This document shows positions 25,559-33,624 of a stretch of DNA of 33,982 nt, piece after piece. The translations under genes and the position numbers were made by a program. The stretch is from Planktomarina sp. (GTDB taxonomy: Bacteria; Pseudomonadota; Alphaproteobacteria; Rhodobacterales; Rhodobacteraceae). Under the pieces are notes generated by a model. It searched no databases and was not told where the DNA came from. It saw only the letters and a program-made list of their open reading frames with translations. Position 1 is the stretch's first letter. Each line of letters starts with the position of its first letter. The stretch covers positions 1-33,982 of the forward strand of contig JAHDCP010000023.1 of the NCBI GenBank assembly GCA_020629775.1, read 5' to 3'.

Positions 25559-26158
25559 TCAGTTTCCTTCGCTTTCGGGATACAGGTTTAACCAGATGCC
25601 CCATATCAAAGCTGCTTCGCGCAGCCAACGGTATGTGCGAACCCGGACTGTTGTCCAAGTTCCAAGGTTTGCCCGGTTCTTTTGGTCGGCGGCAACAAAT
25701 TGAGCGTCTAAATCATATTTCGCGCATTGCAATGCGATGCGCGGTAGATGGAATTTTTGGCTTACGAACACCACTTTGCGTTTTTCGGCGCGGGACGCTT
25801 CAGCGCGACAGGTGTCCGGCGTTCTGATCGCCTTCAAATCCAGCTCAATATTTTCTTCCGCCACGCCCATTGCCACAAGATAATCACGCATTGTGCGGGC
25901 GGCGGAAGCTGCATTTGACACCACCAGTGTGTTGACCTTTTTTTCATTCAGCAAGGCGCGGCCAGTATCCAAGCGTTCCCGGTGCAACGGGCTGATATCC
26001 CCGCGTCGCACAACTGCCCCAAATATAAGTGCGGCGTCCGCTGTCTGCGTTTGGTCAGAGTTTAAGATGGGCGTGGTCCAAATTTGCCAAGCCCAAGGCC
26101 CCGCAAAAACAGCGAATGCCAAGAACAGCAAAACGAACAATTTGCGGAGTGTTTTCAT
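25559..26158 (-). CDS. DUF218/YdcF (SanA/ElyC)-family membrane protein
   Basis: The 199-residue protein has an N-terminal membrane anchor (about 6-24) and a DUF218 domain: [53 protein letters not shown], and [17 protein letters not shown]. Family members are linked to envelope or peptidoglycan maintenance, but no exact function is known. ATG 26158 directly precedes the anchor; a TTG seven codons earlier is possible. It lies between mtnP and apt on the same strand and is coupled to apt, though no purine-salvage role is evident. Confidence 0.85.
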   Translation of the reverse strand: MKTLRKLFVLLFLAFAVFAGPWAWQIWTTPILNSDQTQTADAALIFGAVVRRGDISPLHRERLDTGRALLNEKKVNTLVVSNAASAARTMRDYLVAMGVAEENIELDLKAIRTPDTCRAEASRAEKRKVVFVSQKFHLPRIALQCAKYDLDAQFVAADQKNRANLGTWTTVRVRTYRWLREAALIWGIWLNLYPESEGN

Positions 26159-26188
26159 TGCGGCCCAGTCCAGCGTCAATATTGCCAG

Positions 26189-27061
26189 TTACAGCATACG
26201 GCCAGCCACTGCGTCCAGCTTGGAAACCAATTCAGGATCGCGTTTTTCTGGGGCGGTCAGAATGGCAAACTCAAGGGCCTTATCACAGCCATGGGGGCAA
26301 TCAGCGCGGTCCGCGCCCATCAAAGCAGGCAGACGGGCCACCATGCCACGGGCATTGTCTGCATTACCCATCAAGGTTTTGATAATCTCTGTCACGTCCA
26401 CCTCCCCGTGGTCGGGGTGCCAACTGTCATAGTCAGTGATCATCGCCACGGATGCATAACACAATTCGGCTTCGCGGGCCAATTTGGCTTCGGGCATATT
26501 TGTCATGCCAATCACGTCGCATCCCCAGACTTCGCGGTACAGTTTGGATTCCGCCAACGTGGAAAACTGCGGCCCTTCCATGGCCAGATATGTTCCGCCA
26601 CGGTGCACTGTTATGCCTTGGGCTTGGGCCGCTGTTTCGCAATGATCTGACAATCGTGGGCAGGTCGGGTGGGCCACACTTACATGGGCCACGCAACCTT
26701 CCCCGAAGAATGATTTTTCGCGTGCAAAGGTGCGGTCAATGAATTGATCTACCACAACGAAATGTCCTGGGGCCATGTCTTCGCGGAACGATCCGCAAGC
26801 GGAAACAGAAATCACATCCGTGACCCCCAAACGTTTCAAGGCATCGATGTTGGCGCGATAGGGGACCGTGGTGGGGCTGTGCACATGGCCTCGTCCATGC
26901 CGCGGCAGAAAGGCCATTTTCACACCATCCAAGCGGCCCACCAAAACATCATCTGATGGGGCACCCCATGGGCTGTCCACTGTTTGCCAAGTGGCATCCT
27001 CCAACCCGTCAATTTCATACAGGCCAGATCCGCCGATCACACCGATCATCGTTTCGCGCAT
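26189..27061 (-). CDS. mtnP: S-methyl-5'-thioadenosine phosphorylase
   Basis: The 290-residue protein shows the MTAP/PNP-family order: IGVIGGSGLYEIDG at the start, FLPRHGRGHVHSPTTVPYRANI, SACGSFREDMAPGHFVVVDQFIDRT, AMEGPQFST, and VIGMTNMPEAKLAREAELCYA. It cleaves methylthioadenosine to adenine and methylthioribose-1-phosphate. AAAGGAT lies upstream of ATG 27061; M27049 is an alternative. It precedes the YdcF-like gene and apt on the same strand, and follows a flavin reductase-like gene. Confidence 0.96.
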   Translation of the reverse strand: MRETMIGVIGGSGLYEIDGLEDATWQTVDSPWGAPSDDVLVGRLDGVKMAFLPRHGRGHVHSPTTVPYRANIDALKRLGVTDVISVSACGSFREDMAPGHFVVVDQFIDRTFAREKSFFGEGCVAHVSVAHPTCPRLSDHCETAAQAQGITVHRGGTYLAMEGPQFSTLAESKLYREVWGCDVIGMTNMPEAKLAREAELCYASVAMITDYDSWHPDHGEVDVTEIIKTLMGNADNARGMVARLPALMGADRADCPHGCDKALEFAILTAPEKRDPELVSKLDAVAGRML

Positions 27062-27122
27062 GGGGTATCCTTTTGAAGTATCTTGAATGTCTATGGCATG
27101 GGGCTTGCAGTCGGGCCAGTGT

Positions 27123-27728
27123 TCAGTCGTCTGGTCGCCCAAGTGTGAACGTGTTGTTGACTACGCTGTAATCGCGATATCCCAATCGGGACAGGGGATT
27201 GAATTTAGTCACGTCAAACAAACCATCCACCAAACAATCATCACGCATGTGCACACCAGTGACTTCCCCAATCACCAAGAAATTGGAATCACCACGGATC
27301 TTGTGAATATCCACCACCGTGCATTCCAACGATGCGGGGGCGTCCGTGACCCTTGAACAGTTTACAGTTTTGCAATTGGTGCGCGAAATTTCAGCGATGT
27401 CGAATTCATCCACGTCCTTCGACCAAGGACCGGACGACGCGTTCATGGCGTCACGGGCGGCGCTTTCCACGATGTTCACGCAAAACACACCTGTTTCACG
27501 AATGTTGGCAACGCTGTCTTTTGTATCGCCACGGTCCGGCTTAGAACTGGTGGATGCAAACATGACTTGCGGCGGCGTATAAGCCACTGCGTTGAAAAAG
27601 CTGTAGGGCGCCAAGTTTTCCGAGCCATCCGCCCCACGGGTAGAAATCCAACCAATAGGTCTGGGGGTTACAATGGCGTTGAAAGGGTTGTGAGGCAGGC
27701 CGTGCCCGTCTTTGGGTTCATAAAACAT
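27123..27728 (-). CDS. Flavin reductase-like FMN-binding protein
   Basis: The 201-residue protein has the split beta-barrel flavin reductase pattern: FNAIVTPRPIGWISTRG, NLAPYSFFNAVAYTPPQVMFAS, KDSVANIRETGVFCVNIV, and FLVIGEVTGVHM. Such proteins bind FMN, and some reduce it with NAD(P)H for partner monooxygenases; no partner is adjacent. ATG 27728 has AAAGG 8 bases upstream; ATG 27743 is in frame but lacks a spaced ribosome site. It heads a four-gene minus-strand run with mtnP, and its upstream region contains a large nested palindrome. Confidence 0.88.
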   Translation of the reverse strand: MFYEPKDGHGLPHNPFNAIVTPRPIGWISTRGADGSENLAPYSFFNAVAYTPPQVMFASTSSKPDRGDTKDSVANIRETGVFCVNIVESAARDAMNASSGPWSKDVDEFDIAEISRTNCKTVNCSRVTDAPASLECTVVDIHKIRGDSNFLVIGEVTGVHMRDDCLVDGLFDVTKFNPLSRLGYRDYSVVNNTFTLGRPDD

Positions 27729-27754
27729 GTGCTGACCTTTCATCCCAATTTGCG

Positions 27755-27802
27755 TGAACCTTAGGACCATGGTAGGCGCGCCTCAAGTTAAACTAAGGTT
27801 CA
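27755..27802. repeat. 48-bp nested dyad in divergent promoter region
   Basis: TGAACCTTAG (27755-27764) and CTAAGGTTCA (27793-27802) are a perfect 10-bp inverted repeat. Exactly on the same axis (27778.5) lies a second perfect palindrome, AGGCGCGCCT (27774-27783). The two nine-base spacers are not complementary. The right arm contains AAGG 11 bases before the GNAT start GTG 27810 and may be its ribosome site. It could be a two-part operator, a cruciform, or an RNA hairpin. Confidence 0.7.
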
Positions 27803-27809
27803 TTCAGAC

Positions 27810-28307
27810 GTGGACAGCCTTCGCCAAGAAACAGATGCAGATGCCCCTGAAGTTGAAGGGTTGTATGACATTTGCTTTTCTCCCGATCGACACCGCCTTT
27901 CATCATATCAGCTGCGCGGTGGCGTGCGCCCAATAGCGCAGCTGTGTCAGGTGGCCCACGATGATCAAGGGGCTTTGGTGGGGGCGATACGGTATTGGCC
28001 TGTTCATGTGGGCGACGCGGATGCGTTGTTGTTGGGGCCCATCGCTGTGCATCCAGCGCGTCAAGGAACCGGGCTGGGACGCTTGTTGATTGGGCAAACA
28101 GTTGCGCTGGCGCAGAAACAGGGTTGGACCAGAATTATGCTGGTGGGGGATGAACCCTACTATGGCCGGTTCGGGTTTGAGGTATTGCCAAACGTGGTCA
28201 TGCCGCCGCCCACGGATCCCGCGCGCGTGCTGGGGTTCACCAAAGACACGGATGCCTGGATTGGCATTGCAGGGGCTGTGCGGAAATTCAGCCGATCTGA
28301 TCTTTGA
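27810..28307 (+). CDS. GNAT N-acetyltransferase (YhbS-like)
   Basis: The 165-residue single GNAT domain has LLLGPIAVHPARQGTGLGRLLIGQTVALAQKQG as the acetyl-CoA loop, followed by RIMLVGDEPYYGRFGFEVLP, a YhbS-type feature. It starts at GTG 27810, with a possible ribosome site in the right arm of the nested dyad. Its last 20 bases overlap the end of the convergent ptsP gene, an unusually long coding overlap. The substrate is unknown. Confidence 0.88.
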   Translation: MDSLRQETDADAPEVEGLYDICFSPDRHRLSSYQLRGGVRPIAQLCQVAHDDQGALVGAIRYWPVHVGDADALLLGPIAVHPARQGTGLGRLLIGQTVALAQKQGWTRIMLVGDEPYYGRFGFEVLPNVVMPPPTDPARVLGFTKDTDAWIGIAGAVRKFSRSDL

Positions 28308-30540
28308 TCCATGCGGTTACATCCTGACGAATGCTTTGCGCCCCACCATTGCGCGTATCATCAATAAGGTCTTTGAGTTCCACCAAATTAAGCCGTCGCA
28401 ACATGTGCTTCACCGGACCAATGGACGCGGGGCGCATGGACAAGCTGGGCATGCCCAAGGCTGCAAAACACGCGGCTTCGATGGGGCGGCCTGCGTCTTC
28501 GCCGCAAAAGGACAAAGCGGTCCCGCTTTCTTGGCAACGTCCAACGATCATCTCGAGGAAATTCATAAAACTGGTGTTCAGCGTGTCATATCGTTTGCGC
28601 ACCCGTTCGTTTTCACGATCCGCAGCGAAAAAGAATTGCTTCAGGTCATTTCCCCCAATGGACAGAAAATCCACGTCGTCAAAAAATTGCTTTGGCGCAA
28701 AGGCGAGAGAGGGTGTCTCCAGCATCGCGCCAATCTCGATTTTTGAGGGCAGCGCATGCCCCAATCGTTCTTCGCGCATCAACACCTTGTCCAGCTGCTC
28801 TTTGGCGGCATTGAATTCGTGAAGTTGCGCCACAAACGGGAACATTACCGTCAAAGGTCGTCCGTTGGACGCGCGCATCATGGCCTGCAGCTGCATGCGC
28901 AAAACGCCGGGTTTGTCCAAGCCAACCCTGATCGCGCGCCACCCCATGGCGGGGTTGGGTTCGTCTTCTGGCTTCATATAGGGAAGTACTTTGTCTGACC
29001 CAATATCCAAGGTCCGAAAGGCCACGCGCTTGCCGTGCGCTGCGTTCATGACGCGTTCGTACTGTGCCGAAAGTTCAGCCCGTTTAGGCATGGAGCTGGC
29101 TTGCAAAAACTGCAGCTCCGTTCGAAACAGCCCCACACCTTCTGCACCGCTGCCGTCCAAAGACGGCAAGTCTGCCAATAAGCCTGCATTCATATGCAAG
29201 CTTACGGTGGTGCCGCAGGTTCCCGTAGCAGGCAAATCGCGCAGATCAGCATAGCGGGACGCTGCTTGGCGTTGCATTGCTATTTTGTCTTGAAAGGCAG
29301 TCTTTACACTGTCGTCGGGACGCAGATGCACAAGGCCTTGGTCGCCGTCCACCATGATCGGATCGCCGTTCAAGGCTTCGGTTTCGATCTTGCCAACATT
29401 GATCAACAAAGGAATGGCCAGGGCCCGGGCAACGATTGCCGCATGGGACCCGACAGATCCTTCCGATAAGATAATGCCCTTTAAAGACCGGCCGTAATCC
29501 AGCAATTCACCAGGGCCAATGTTGCGCGCCACCAAGATTGGTTCATCGGGAAGTTCCGCCCCTGTGTCAGACCCTTGCCCGGTCAAAAGCCGCAACAATT
29601 TGTTGGACAAATCATCCAGATCATGCAGCCGTTCGCGCAAATAAGCATCGCCCACCTGTTCCATCCGGACCCGGGCAGCAGACTGTTCTTTTTCTACTGC
29701 GGCTTCGGCAGACAGGCCGCGCGCAATGTCTTCTTCCATGCGCCGCCGCCATCCCTTCGAATTGGCGAACATGCGATAAGCTTCTAGAATTTCCAGCTGA
29801 TCTTTGTCACCGGTGCGCGCACCAGCAAGCATTTTGTCCACACCGACGCGCAGTTGTTCTAGCGCCGTGTTCATGCGTTCCAATTCAATGTCTGGATCAT
29901 CGCCAACGGGGGTTGTCACCACAACGCGGGGTTCATGAAGCCAGACCTGCCCTTGCGCCACGCCTTCTTGGGCGACAGTGCCAGTCAATGTCATGGGGCG
30001 TTGGTGGGGGGCGGCCAAGGCATCCCCTTCGCCCACAAAGGCACCCAGTTCTGTCATTTCGGCCAATACCATGGCCACAACTTCCAGGGCATAAATTTCA
30101 TCTTCGGAATATTCGCGGGCTTCTTTGGATTGCACCACCAAAACGCCCAAGGTTTCCCCCAGCCGTTGGATGGGCAGCCCCAAGAAAGAAGAGTAAATCT
30201 CCTCACCGGTTTCCGCCATGTACCGAAAGCCCTTGGATCCAGGCGCGTCAGCCGTGTTGATAACCCGGTTCCTGCGGGCCACACGCCCCACCAACCCTTC
30301 ACCAACCCGCATACGCGTTTGGTGCACGGCTTCGGGATTTAGACCTTCGGTGGCGCACAGCTCCAGCGTATCTGCATCGCGAAACAAATAGATAGAGCAC
30401 ACTTCCGTGCCCATGGATTGCGCCGTCAAGCGTACGATTTTGTCCAGCCGGGCCTGACCCGCGCTGTCTTCCGCCATCGCATCGCGCAACGCCACCAGAA
30501 GTTTCCGGCTTTCGCTTTCGCTTGCCTGTGCCACCGTCAT
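28288..30540 (-). CDS. ptsP: Nitrogen-type PTS enzyme I (EI-Ntr), phosphoenolpyruvate phosphotransferase
   Basis: The 750-residue protein begins with a GAF domain (about 25-165), followed by the HPr-binding region and the phospho-histidine H366 in GSVGSHAAIVARAL. The PEP-binding barrel comes next, with GVGLFRTELQFLQ, FRTLDIGSDKVLPY, and LSIGGNDLKQFFFAADRE. The catalytic cysteine lies in ALSFCGEDAGRP. It phosphorylates NPr at the expense of PEP; the cascade signals nitrogen and potassium state. ATG 30540 is preferred over the TTG three codons upstream. It follows lysC on the same strand, a pairing common in this group. Its 3' end overlaps the convergent GNAT gene. Confidence 0.96.
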   Translation of the reverse strand: MTVAQASESESRKLLVALRDAMAEDSAGQARLDKIVRLTAQSMGTEVCSIYLFRDADTLELCATEGLNPEAVHQTRMRVGEGLVGRVARRNRVINTADAPGSKGFRYMAETGEEIYSSFLGLPIQRLGETLGVLVVQSKEAREYSEDEIYALEVVAMVLAEMTELGAFVGEGDALAAPHQRPMTLTGTVAQEGVAQGQVWLHEPRVVVTTPVGDDPDIELERMNTALEQLRVGVDKMLAGARTGDKDQLEILEAYRMFANSKGWRRRMEEDIARGLSAEAAVEKEQSAARVRMEQVGDAYLRERLHDLDDLSNKLLRLLTGQGSDTGAELPDEPILVARNIGPGELLDYGRSLKGIILSEGSVGSHAAIVARALAIPLLINVGKIETEALNGDPIMVDGDQGLVHLRPDDSVKTAFQDKIAMQRQAASRYADLRDLPATGTCGTTVSLHMNAGLLADLPSLDGSGAEGVGLFRTELQFLQASSMPKRAELSAQYERVMNAAHGKRVAFRTLDIGSDKVLPYMKPEDEPNPAMGWRAIRVGLDKPGVLRMQLQAMMRASNGRPLTVMFPFVAQLHEFNAAKEQLDKVLMREERLGHALPSKIEIGAMLETPSLAFAPKQFFDDVDFLSIGGNDLKQFFFAADRENERVRKRYDTLNTSFMNFLEMIVGRCQESGTALSFCGEDAGRPIEAACFAALGMPSLSMRPASIGPVKHMLRRLNLVELKDLIDDTRNGGAQSIRQDVTAWIKDQIG

Positions 30541-30571
30541 GCCCCCCAAGGTTGGGTGCAGTGTATCGAAG

Positions 30572-30589
30572 GTTTCCCGTCAGGGAAAC
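30572..30589 (-). other. Perfect hairpin between lysC and ptsP
   Basis: GTTTCCC-GTCA-GGGAAAC is a perfect 7-bp stem with a four-base loop. It sits 19 bases past the lysC stop and 31 bases ahead of the ptsP start. No T run follows on either strand. It may be an RNA-stability or processing element between the two genes rather than a terminator. Confidence 0.5.
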
Positions 30590-30607
30590 ACCAGTCCGCC
30601 GCCTTGT

Positions 30608-31846
30608 TTAAGCGGCTTTGTCCAGACCGAACACGTCGTGCAAGGCTTGCACCGCAAGTTCCATGTACTTGCGTTCAATCAAGACAGAGATTTTGATTTC
30701 GGACGTGGTGATGATTTTGATGTTTATTTCGTTGTCCGCCAAAGTTTTAAACATCTTTGCCGCAACACCGGCCGCAGACCGCATGCCGATGCCTACAACC
30801 GAAACTTTTGCCACGGCTTCATCGGCCACGACGTCGTGGAAGTTGATTTCACCGCGTTCTTTGGCGGCCTTCATGGCGGTCTCTGCCAGCAACACTTGAT
30901 CCGCCGGGCAAGAGAAGGTCATGTCGGTGCGGCCTTCTTCGGAAATGTTCTGGACGATCATGTCCACATTCACGCCGGCCTCGGATAGGGGCATGAAAAT
31001 TGCTGCGGCGATGCCTGGGCGGTCTGCCACAGAAATGAGGGTCATCTTCGCTTCGTCTTTGCTGAAGGCCACACCGGCCACTACGTTGCTTTCCATGATT
31101 TCCTCCTCGCTGCACACCAGGGTTCCTGCGGCATCTGACATTTCTTCAAACGAGCTAAGCACCCGCAATTTCACTTTGTAACGCATGGCCAATTCAACAG
31201 ACCGCGTTTGCAAGACTTTGGCCCCAAGAGAGGCCAGTTCCAGCATTTCTTCAAAAGCGATTTTGTCCAATTTACGAGCTTTGTCGCAGACCCGTGGGTC
31301 AGTGGTATAAACTCCGTCCACATCGGTATAAATATCGCAGCGTTCCGCATCAAAGGCAGCTGCAAATGCCACAGCGGTGGTGTCCGATCCGCCGCGTCCC
31401 AGCGTGGTGATGCGTCCATCAGGGCTGACACCTTGGAATCCGGCCACAACGGCCACCTTGTTGCCAGCATCAAACGCCGCGTTCAGGTTAGCATTGGGAA
31501 TGTCTTCGATGCGGGCGCGTTCGTGTTGACCCGTTGTCAAAACGGGCACCTGCCAGCCTTGCCAACTGCGGGCTTGAACACCCATTTCTTGCAGCGTCAA
31601 AGCCATCAAGCCTGCAGTGACATTTTCACCGGAGCTTACAACCGCGTCGTATTCAGCGCTGTCGTACAGCTTAGAGGTTTCGCGAACCCAGCCCACCATT
31701 TCATTGGTTTTGCCCGACATGGCGGAAACGATCACAATGACATCGTACCCTTTGGCTACTTCGGCCCCCACGCGTTTGGCCGCACGGCGAATACGGTCAA
31801 TGTTGGCTACGGATGTTCCGCCAAATTTCATCACCAGTCGCGGCAT
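30608..31846 (-). CDS. lysC: Aspartate kinase
   Basis: The 412-residue protein has the kinase signature LVMKFGGTSV at the N-terminus, VSSGENVTAGLMAL, the nucleotide-site GRGGSDTTAVAFAAA, and YTDVDGVYTTDPR. Two C-terminal ACT domains (from about residue 265) imply feedback control by lysine and/or threonine. It phosphorylates aspartate for lysine, threonine and methionine synthesis. ATG 31846 has AAAGGAAC just upstream; the frame extends further upstream without family similarity. A small hairpin lies between it and ptsP. Confidence 0.97.
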   Translation of the reverse strand: MPRLVMKFGGTSVANIDRIRRAAKRVGAEVAKGYDVIVIVSAMSGKTNEMVGWVRETSKLYDSAEYDAVVSSGENVTAGLMALTLQEMGVQARSWQGWQVPVLTTGQHERARIEDIPNANLNAAFDAGNKVAVVAGFQGVSPDGRITTLGRGGSDTTAVAFAAAFDAERCDIYTDVDGVYTTDPRVCDKARKLDKIAFEEMLELASLGAKVLQTRSVELAMRYKVKLRVLSSFEEMSDAAGTLVCSEEEIMESNVVAGVAFSKDEAKMTLISVADRPGIAAAIFMPLSEAGVNVDMIVQNISEEGRTDMTFSCPADQVLLAETAMKAAKERGEINFHDVVADEAVAKVSVVGIGMRSAAGVAAKMFKTLADNEINIKIITTSEIKISVLIERKYMELAVQALHDVFGLDKAA

Positions 31847-31957
31847 AGGCTGTTCCTTTGCATTTTCGATCGGGGGGTTAGGCCGAACGCTGCACGGGTG
31901 CAACCTTCAAAGCCGCTTTGGTTTCGACTGGGGCCCGACTGTGTCCGAAGACCCGCA

Positions 31958-32581
31958 TTAGTAAGGGTGGACGCGGCCATCCCAAGTCAAAAATTCGCCA
32001 GTGGTAGCCATAGACAGGGCTGCGGCACGGGCCACCATGCCATCGGCGCTTTCATCCACGGAAATATCGGCTGTTCCGCCACCCATTTCGGTGCGCACCC
32101 AACCGGGGTGGTAAATGCCCACGGCAATGCCGTCTTTCTTCAAGTCAGCAGACAAGTTGCGCCCAACGTTCAAAACAGCCGCCTTGGATGCGCGGTAAAT
32201 GTAACTGCCCCCTGGCGCGCGTTCTTGGCTGGCCATTTGGGAAGACACGATCATGATTTTTGGCATGTCTGCTGTGCGCAACGCTGGCAAGCAAGCCTGA
32301 ACAGTAAGGAAGACACCGGTCACGTTGATAGCAAAGGCCTGGGCCCAGTCGGCGGCAGGGAACCCGTCGTTTAAAGTTTGCCCAGCGTCTGGGTAAATCC
32401 CCGCGTTGCACACCAGCAAATCCAACCGCTTCAAAGCGCCACAAAAGTTGGAAATCGCGGATGGGTCTTCCATGGGCAAATCAGCGCTGCCGGGTGCCAT
32501 AACACTGGCACCTTGGTCCACAAATCGGGATGCCATGGCTGCCCCAATCCCGCGGGTGCCGCCGGTTATCAAAACATTCAT
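31958..32581 (-). CDS. Short-chain dehydrogenase/reductase
   Basis: The 207-residue Rossmann-fold protein has the cofactor loop ITGGTRGIG (residues 5-13), the NAG motif (59-61), serine in IVSSQMAS, and the catalytic pair Y129 and K133 (YRASK). It lacks the longer C-terminal substrate region of many SDRs. The cofactor is not certain, though the Arg after GGT hints at NADP. Its ATG overlaps the TGA of the DUF1178 gene by one base (TGATG at 32579-32583), so translation is coupled. The substrate cannot be inferred. Confidence 0.93.
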   Translation of the reverse strand: MNVLITGGTRGIGAAMASRFVDQGASVMAPGSADLPMEDPSAISNFCGALKRLDLLVCNAGIYPDAGQTLNDGFPAADWAQAFAINVTGVFLTVQACLPALRTADMPKIMIVSSQMASQERAPGGSYIYRASKAAVLNVGRNLSADLKKDGIAVGIYHPGWVRTEMGGGTADISVDESADGMVARAAALSMATTGEFLTWDGRVHPY

Positions 32582-33006
32582 CAGTTTGTCTTTCGTTTTG
32601 GAACGAAGGGCAGGGGAGCAACAGGCACGCCTTCTTCCACCAGGGCCTTGGCTTCTTCAAGTTTCGCTTCGCCGTAAATGGCGCGGTGCTCCGTTTCGCC
32701 ATCGTGCATGGCACGGGCTTCAGTTGCGAAGTTCAAACCAACGTATTCGGAATTGTCTTCCACATCTTTGCGTAACGCGGCCAATGCTTTTTCTGCATCG
32801 GTCTTGGCAGTGCGCAGATCAGCTTGCGCTTGGGCTTTGCGGGCAGTGCGGACTTTTGGCGCCATGAGGGATTTCACAACGTTTGCATCGCCGCAGTCAG
32901 GGCATGTGACAAAGCCCGACGCATGGACTTTTTCAAAATCCTCAGAACTGCCAAACCAACTTTCAAAGTGGTGGTCTTGGCTGCATTTCAGCGTGAACTT
33001 GATCAT
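32581..33006 (-). CDS. DUF1178 family protein
   Basis: The 141-residue protein has the DUF1178 pattern: MIKFTLKCSQDHHFESWFGSSEDFE, then VTCPDCGDANVVKSLMAP, so three cysteines (a KC... and a CPDC pair) could bind zinc. A charged, helical middle is followed by HDGETEHRAIYGEA near the C-terminus. The function is unknown. The gene stop overlaps the SDR start. A Nudix gene lies 48 bases upstream on the same strand, suggesting one transcript. Confidence 0.9.
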   Translation of the reverse strand: MIKFTLKCSQDHHFESWFGSSEDFEKVHASGFVTCPDCGDANVVKSLMAPKVRTARKAQAQADLRTAKTDAEKALAALRKDVEDNSEYVGLNFATEARAMHDGETEHRAIYGEAKLEEAKALVEEGVPVAPLPFVPKRKTN

Positions 33007-33054
33007 CGATTCCCCATTCGCGATGGCTCGGAAAACAAATGCTGTATTAAAGCG

Positions 33055-33528
33055 TTATTTCAAGGCCTTTGGGTCAAAGGTCCGGATCAACTTTTTCAAT
33101 TCGGGTTCGTTTACCCGGGCGGCAGCTTCTTTACGGCTTAACCATTTGCGGCGACGTTGATCGTTTTCCGGATAGTCTTTTTGGGTTTTGGAGACTTTAA
33201 CCGGGTAAACCATAGCGATGCAGGGCAAGTTATCCGCGCCTTCCAAAACTTTTTCATAGGAATAAATTCCAATGCAGCGCGAGTTGCTTTTTCCTTTGAC
33301 CCCGGCTTCTTCCCAGGCTTCTTTGGCAGCACAGTCTTGCGGGGTTAATCCATCTTCGGGCCAACCTTTGGGCAAAATCCAACGTTGGGTGCGCCGGCTG
33401 GTCACCAACAAAATCTGCGTCTTGCCGTTCTTGACCCGGTAACACAGGGCCGCAAACTGCGATCTTGATTGCCGTTTCGCCCCGCCGGGGATCGAAATAG
33501 GAAGTTGAACAGGCTGCGTTACGCCCAT
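33055..33528 (-). CDS. Nudix hydrolase (DIPP-like)
   Basis: The 157-residue protein has a Nudix domain with RWILPKGWPEDGLTP and the core helix KEAWEEAGV. The first Glu of the usual Gx5Ex7REUxEExGU box is replaced by Leu (GWPEDGL), and REU is KEA; this PKGWP variant is common among alphaproteobacterial members related to diphosphoinositol-polyphosphate hydrolases. The metal-binding EE pair is kept. It hydrolyses some nucleoside-diphosphate-X compound; the substrate is not predictable. ATG 33528 is the natural start. A sigma-70-like promoter is seen 40 bases upstream. Confidence 0.88.
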   Translation of the reverse strand: MGVTQPVQLPISIPGGAKRQSRSQFAALCYRVKNGKTQILLVTSRRTQRWILPKGWPEDGLTPQDCAAKEAWEEAGVKGKSNSRCIGIYSYEKVLEGADNLPCIAMVYPVKVSKTQKDYPENDQRRRKWLSRKEAAARVNEPELKKLIRTFDPKALK

Positions 33529-33567
33529 GGTGGAATGCCCGACTGCTAAGTTATTGTTATTTAACGT

Positions 33568-33596
33568 ATGATACTACAATTTTTAGATAATTGCAA
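33568..33596 (-). promoter_or_regulatory. Candidate promoter of the Nudix gene
   Basis: On the complement, TTGCAA (33591-33596) is followed at exactly 17 bases by TATCAT (33568-33573). The surrounding 60 bases are distinctly AT-rich compared with the rest of the window. It would drive the Nudix-DUF1178-SDR set. Confidence 0.5.
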
Positions 33597-33624
33597 AATC
33601 TTGCGGTGCAAGGCGCGGCGATCT

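Noticed and set aside
29538-30260. Plus-strand open frame of 240 codons opposite ptsP
   Set aside because: It is Pro/Cys/His/Arg-rich, has no motif, and ptsP is intact on the other strand.
31208-32374. Plus-strand open frame of 388 codons opposite lysC and the SDR
   Set aside because: It spans the antisense of two intact genes and their gap. The protein is compositionally odd, and there is no ribosome site.
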